Of a stretch of 15,705 bases of DNA, positions 13,368 to 15,705 are shown one piece after another; within the stretch, counting starts at the first letter, position 1; the number at the start of each line of letters is the position of its first letter. This stretch comes from Bacteroidetes bacterium CG2_30_32_10. Lineage in GTDB: Bacteria > Bacteroidota > Bacteroidia > Bacteroidales > CG2-30-32-10. Position numbers and translations under genes: made by a program. The notes beneath the pieces were generated by a model. The model saw only the letters and a list, made by a program, of their open reading frames with translations, had not been told where the DNA came from and made no database searches. The DNA lies in contig MNXO01000007.1 in assembly GCA_001872995.1 (NCBI GenBank), positions 1 to 15,705 on the forward strand, given 5' to 3'.

Positions 13368-14490
13368 AACAATGTCATTATTACATTTGCAGCAATATTG
13401 GTGGATACTTGTATCCATATTAGGAGCTTTGTTGGTATTTCTGATGTTTGTACAAGGGGGGCAAACTTTTCTATATACATTGCCTCAAACTCTTGAAGAA
13501 AAGAAATTATTAGTCAATTCTATTGGGCATAAATGGGAGTTTACATTTACAACCTTGGTAACCTTTGGTGGAGCAATGTTTGCCGCCTTTCCACTTTTTT
13601 ATGCCACCAGTTTTGGAGGTGCTTATTGGGTTTGGTTAATCATTTTGTTTTGCTTTATCATTCAAGCAGTGTCTTATGAATATCGAAGTAAACCAAAAAA
13701 CTTTTTGGGTACAAAAACCTTTGATTTCTTTTTATTCTTAAATGGTAGTTTGGGAGTAATACTAATTGGAGCGGCTGTTTCTACTTTTTTTACTGGTTCG
13801 CAGTTTACTGTTAATGCCTATAATCTATCTAAATGGCAGCATTCATTACGAGGATTAGAAGCTGCCTTTAATCTTACCAATCTTGGGTTAGGATTAGGCG
13901 TTTTCTTTCTTGCACGTATTCTTGGTTTGCTGTATTTTATTAATAATATTAGCAACGAGAACATCTATCAAAGAGCCAAAGCCAAACTGTTGCCCAATGT
14001 CATTGCATTTTTGGTTTTCTTTTTATTTTTTCTAATTAGTATATTACTAAAAGAAGGCTTTGCATATAATCCACAAACAAAGCTGGTTTCGATGGAAGCT
14101 TATAAATATCTCCATAATTTATTGGAAATGCCTTTGGTGTTGGGTTTGTTTTTAATAGGGGTAGTATTGGTTTTATCAGGTATTATTATCACTTTATTTA
14201 AAAGCAGTAAAAAAGGAATATGGTTTTCCGGTTTAGGAACTATATTGACTGTATTTTCTTTATTTTTGATTGCTGGTTTTAATAATACTGCTTATTATCC
14301 TTCAGTTTATGACTTACAAAGCTCACTAACCATAGAAAATAGCTCATCGAGTAAATATACTTTAACCGCCATGAGTTATGTTTCGTTGCTCATTCCTTTT
14401 GTAATTGCTTATATTTATTATGTTTGGAAGGCGATGGATAAGAAAAAGTTGGATATGGATGAATTAAGCAAAGAAGACAATTTATATTAA
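13360..14490 (+). CDS. cydB: Cytochrome bd quinol oxidase subunit II
   Basis: A 376-residue polytopic membrane protein with about eight or nine hydrophobic segments, the usual layout and length for CydB. Diagnostic stretches are LQQYWWILVSILGALLVFL (10-28), MFVQGGQTF (29-37), GHKWEFTFTTLVTFGGAMFA (56-75), FPLFYATSFGGAYWVW (77-92) and QAVSYEYRSK. The VQGGQTF phrase stands where proteobacterial CydB has DGFDLG; this is the common Bacteroidota form, so I do not treat it as a defect. It pairs with CydA and stabilises the haem site. The start is fixed by AGGAGG and an 8-base overlap with cydA. A small membrane ORF starts 19 bases after its stop. Confidence 0.95.
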   Translation: MFETMSLLHLQQYWWILVSILGALLVFLMFVQGGQTFLYTLPQTLEEKKLLVNSIGHKWEFTFTTLVTFGGAMFAAFPLFYATSFGGAYWVWLIILFCFIIQAVSYEYRSKPKNFLGTKTFDFFLFLNGSLGVILIGAAVSTFFTGSQFTVNAYNLSKWQHSLRGLEAAFNLTNLGLGLGVFFLARILGLLYFINNISNENIYQRAKAKLLPNVIAFLVFFLFFLISILLKEGFAYNPQTKLVSMEAYKYLHNLLEMPLVLGLFLIGVVLVLSGIIITLFKSSKKGIWFSGLGTILTVFSLFLIAGFNNTAYYPSVYDLQSSLTIENSSSSKYTLTAMSYVSLLIPFVIAYIYYVWKAMDKKKLDMDELSKEDNLY

Positions 14491-14509
14491 CATTATTAGA
14501 CATTTTATT

Positions 14510-14644
14510 ATGAACACTTCAATTATTTGGTATTTATCGTGGCCCCTGCTTATTTTTATTTCATATCGCCTTATTATAGTAGCTTTAAAAATATTTGATA
14601 AAAATTATCAAAAAAATCAAGCCAAAGCGAACAACGAAAAATAA
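14510..14644 (+). CDS. CydX-like small membrane protein, 44 residues
   Basis: The ORF starts with ATG at 14510 and ends with TAA at 14642-14644. It begins MNTSIIWYLSWPLLIFISYR, a single membrane segment at about 5-28, and ends in a short Lys/Asn-rich tail. The WYxxW start of the membrane segment resembles the MWYFAW start of E. coli CydX, the small third subunit that stabilises cytochrome bd. Size, topology and position after cydB also fit. It lies 19 bases after cydB and 5 bases before rsmE, inside the operon. Many automatic pipelines would miss it because of its length. Homology to CydX cannot be proven from so short a sequence; it may be a Bacteroidota-specific analogue. Confidence 0.68.
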   Translation: MNTSIIWYLSWPLLIFISYRLIIVALKIFDKNYQKNQAKANNEK

Positions 14645-14649
14645 ATAGT

Positions 14650-15351
14650 ATGCACCTTTTTTATGCTACAGAGATAAGCTCCGATTTTTTTACTTTAGCT
14701 GAAGAAGAAGCAAGGCATTGCTTGAAGGTACTTAGGTTAAAAAAAAATGATACTATTTATTTAACAGATGGTTTGGGTAATTTATTTACCGCTTTGGTTG
14801 ATAGTATTACCCTAAAAGAATGTGTTGTTAGAATAACTGATATCCAAAGAGAAGAGAAACAAAAAGCGATCATTCACTTAGCAGTTTCTCCTACCAAAAA
14901 TATAGACCGTTTTGAATGGTTTCTTGAAAAAGCAACGGAAATAGGGATTGACGTTATTACCCCGATTATATGCGAAAGGTCCGAGCGGCAAATTATAAAA
15001 CCCGAAAGATTAAATAAAATACTGATAAGTGCTTTAAAACAATCTCTTAAAACATATCTTCCAGAACTAAGAGCTATTACTCCCTTTGATAAATTAATTA
15101 CTTCAGCCAACGAACAAACGAAATTAATCGCCCATTGCTTAGAAAATGATAAAAAAAATATCAAAGAACTTTATATCAAAGGAAATAGTGTTTTAATTAT
15201 TATTGGACCCGAAGGTGATTTTTCTGAAGGTGAGATTAAAAAAGCAATTCATTTAGGCTTTAATCCAGTTACTTTAGGCAAAAGTCGTTTAAGAACTGAA
15301 ACGGCAGCAATAGTAGCTTGTCATTCTTTGAATTTTATTAATGAATTTTGA
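14650..15351 (+). CDS. rsmE: 16S rRNA (uracil-1498-N3)-methyltransferase
   Basis: A 233-residue SPOUT-class methyltransferase that places a methyl group on U1498 in the decoding centre of 16S rRNA using S-adenosylmethionine. The N-terminal PUA-like RNA-binding part includes EEARHCLKVLRLKKND (18-33). The knot domain contains FEWFLEKATEIGIDVITPII (88-107), GPEGDFSEGE (186-195) and LGKSRLRTETAAI (209-221); the last two form the cofactor-binding knot. All family signatures are present and the length is typical. It starts 5 bases after the CydX-like ORF, so it is the last gene of the cytochrome bd operon, though it has no functional link to respiration. It ends in TGA and is followed by a candidate terminator. 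Confidence 0.95.
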   Translation: MHLFYATEISSDFFTLAEEEARHCLKVLRLKKNDTIYLTDGLGNLFTALVDSITLKECVVRITDIQREEKQKAIIHLAVSPTKNIDRFEWFLEKATEIGIDVITPIICERSERQIIKPERLNKILISALKQSLKTYLPELRAITPFDKLITSANEQTKLIAHCLENDKKNIKELYIKGNSVLIIIGPEGDFSEGEIKKAIHLGFNPVTLGKSRLRTETAAIVACHSLNFINEF

Positions 15352-15375
15352 ATTTTAATAAAGTTATTTATTAAA

Positions 15376-15420
15376 GCATTTATCTTAGAGGTTAATTCTA
15401 TAAGATTAAATGCATTTTAT
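15376..15420 (+). terminator. Candidate terminator after rsmE
   Basis: GCATTTATCTTA (15376-15387) pairs with TAAGATTAAATGC (15401-15413) as twelve pairs with one bulged T, over a 13-base loop, followed by ATTTTAT. The T tract is short and the stem AT-rich, so it may be weak. Confidence 0.45.
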
Positions 15421-15451
15421 GCTTGTTAAAAAAAATTCTTTATGATTTTAC

Positions 15452-15482
15452 TTGACTTTTTAATTTTTATAACTTATGTTTG
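15452..15482 (+). promoter_or_regulatory. Promoter of the downstream secreted-protein gene
   Basis: TTG (15452-15454), a 20-base spacer and TATGTTTG (15475-15482, matching TANNTTTG). The start site would be near 15489, about 45 bases before the ATG at 15534. Confidence 0.6.
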
Positions 15483-15533
15483 CAAATCATTGATGGTTAG
15501 ACTAAAAACAAACATTAATATAACACACAGAAT

Positions 15534-15705
15534 ATGAGACAATTACCCCCCCATTTCGAAAGTCGCAATTAGCAATGCATTTGATCTAAAGTGCTTTGTA
15601 CGTGCTTTTGTTCTATTTTTATTACTAACTGCTGCAAGTATGCAAAACACATGGTCGCAAATAAACTATAACAATTTTTCGTGTACAAGCATTCCTTTTA
15701 AATTT
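15534..15705 (+). CDS. 5' end of a secreted-protein gene, out of frame at a C7 tract; partial
   Basis: The ATG at 15534 reads MRQLPP and then hits a stop at 15570-15572 as sequenced. The frame one base over, open from 15538 to the window end, encodes a clear signal peptide: a basic lead (DLKCFVRA), a hydrophobic core (FVLFLLLTAA) and a likely cleavage near TWSQ-INYNN. That frame has no ATG before its hydrophobic core. The two frames would join if the C7 run at 15546-15552 were C6, giving a normal start (MRQLPPISKVAISNAFDLKC). So this is either a phase-variable gene caught in the off state or a one-base sequencing or assembly error. The promoter at 15452-15482 supports a real gene here. The mature protein lies beyond the window and I cannot name it. 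Confidence 0.6.
15546..15552 (+). repeat. C7 homopolymer at the frame switch
   Basis: Seven consecutive C in a very AT-rich setting, six codons or fewer from the start of the secreted-protein gene. Loss of one C would restore the frame. Such tracts slip easily in replication and in some sequencing methods. Confidence 0.8.

Overview
The window is ordinary chromosomal DNA of a low-GC member of the Bacteroidota. The lineage call rests on several -33 TTTG / -7 TANNTTTG promoters, almost no Shine-Dalgarno sites, Bacteroidota-type CydA and CydB, a DUF4492 gene in front of cydA, a TPR sensor-like protein and a ComEA-like helix-hairpin-helix protein. TGA is a normal stop (cydA, rsmE and others end with it). 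No rRNA, CRISPR array, prophage or insertion sequence is visible.

Layout from left to right. 1-603: the 3' end of methionyl-tRNA synthetase (metG), a tRNA-Arg(CCU) and its terminator. 604-1185: no intact gene, but a second terminator-like hairpin, a minus-strand remnant of about 44 codons with its own minus-strand terminator, and a good promoter for the next gene. 1186-4110: a periplasmic two-lobed M16 zinc peptidase. 4172-5100: a compact HigBA-type toxin-antitoxin cassette with promoter, candidate operator and terminator; the terminator lies inside the 3' end of the convergent TPR gene. 5060-7468 (minus): a TPR membrane protein and a triple helix-hairpin-helix protein, probably one operon. 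7570-9108: comM/yifB, divergent from that operon. 9109-9660: a gene-free mosaic of short degenerate repeats and small palindromes. 9661-10380: a DEDDy 3'-5' exonuclease, converging through a bidirectional terminator on a minus-strand lipoprotein (10454-11368). 11608-15351: a tight five-gene operon, DUF4492 - cydA - cydB - small membrane ORF - rsmE, behind a promoter with an FNR-like palindrome. 15452-15705: a promoter and the 5' end of a secreted-protein gene whose frame is broken at a C7 run.

The cytochrome bd operon is the main functional unit. DUF4492 and cydA overlap as ATGA, cydA and cydB overlap by 8 bases behind a strong Shine-Dalgarno site, and a 44-residue single-pass membrane ORF sits in the position of cydX. 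The FNR-like box suggests oxygen-dependent control of this high-affinity oxidase. Two DNA-processing proteins, ComM and a ComEA-like protein, are transcribed divergently from a 101-bp gap, which hints at a link to DNA uptake or recombination.

I see no wholly new large system. The most useful leads are the CydX-like ORF, the FNR-like box, the C7 frame switch, the HigBA operator, the terminator embedded in the TPR gene, and the minus-strand remnant near position 1000.
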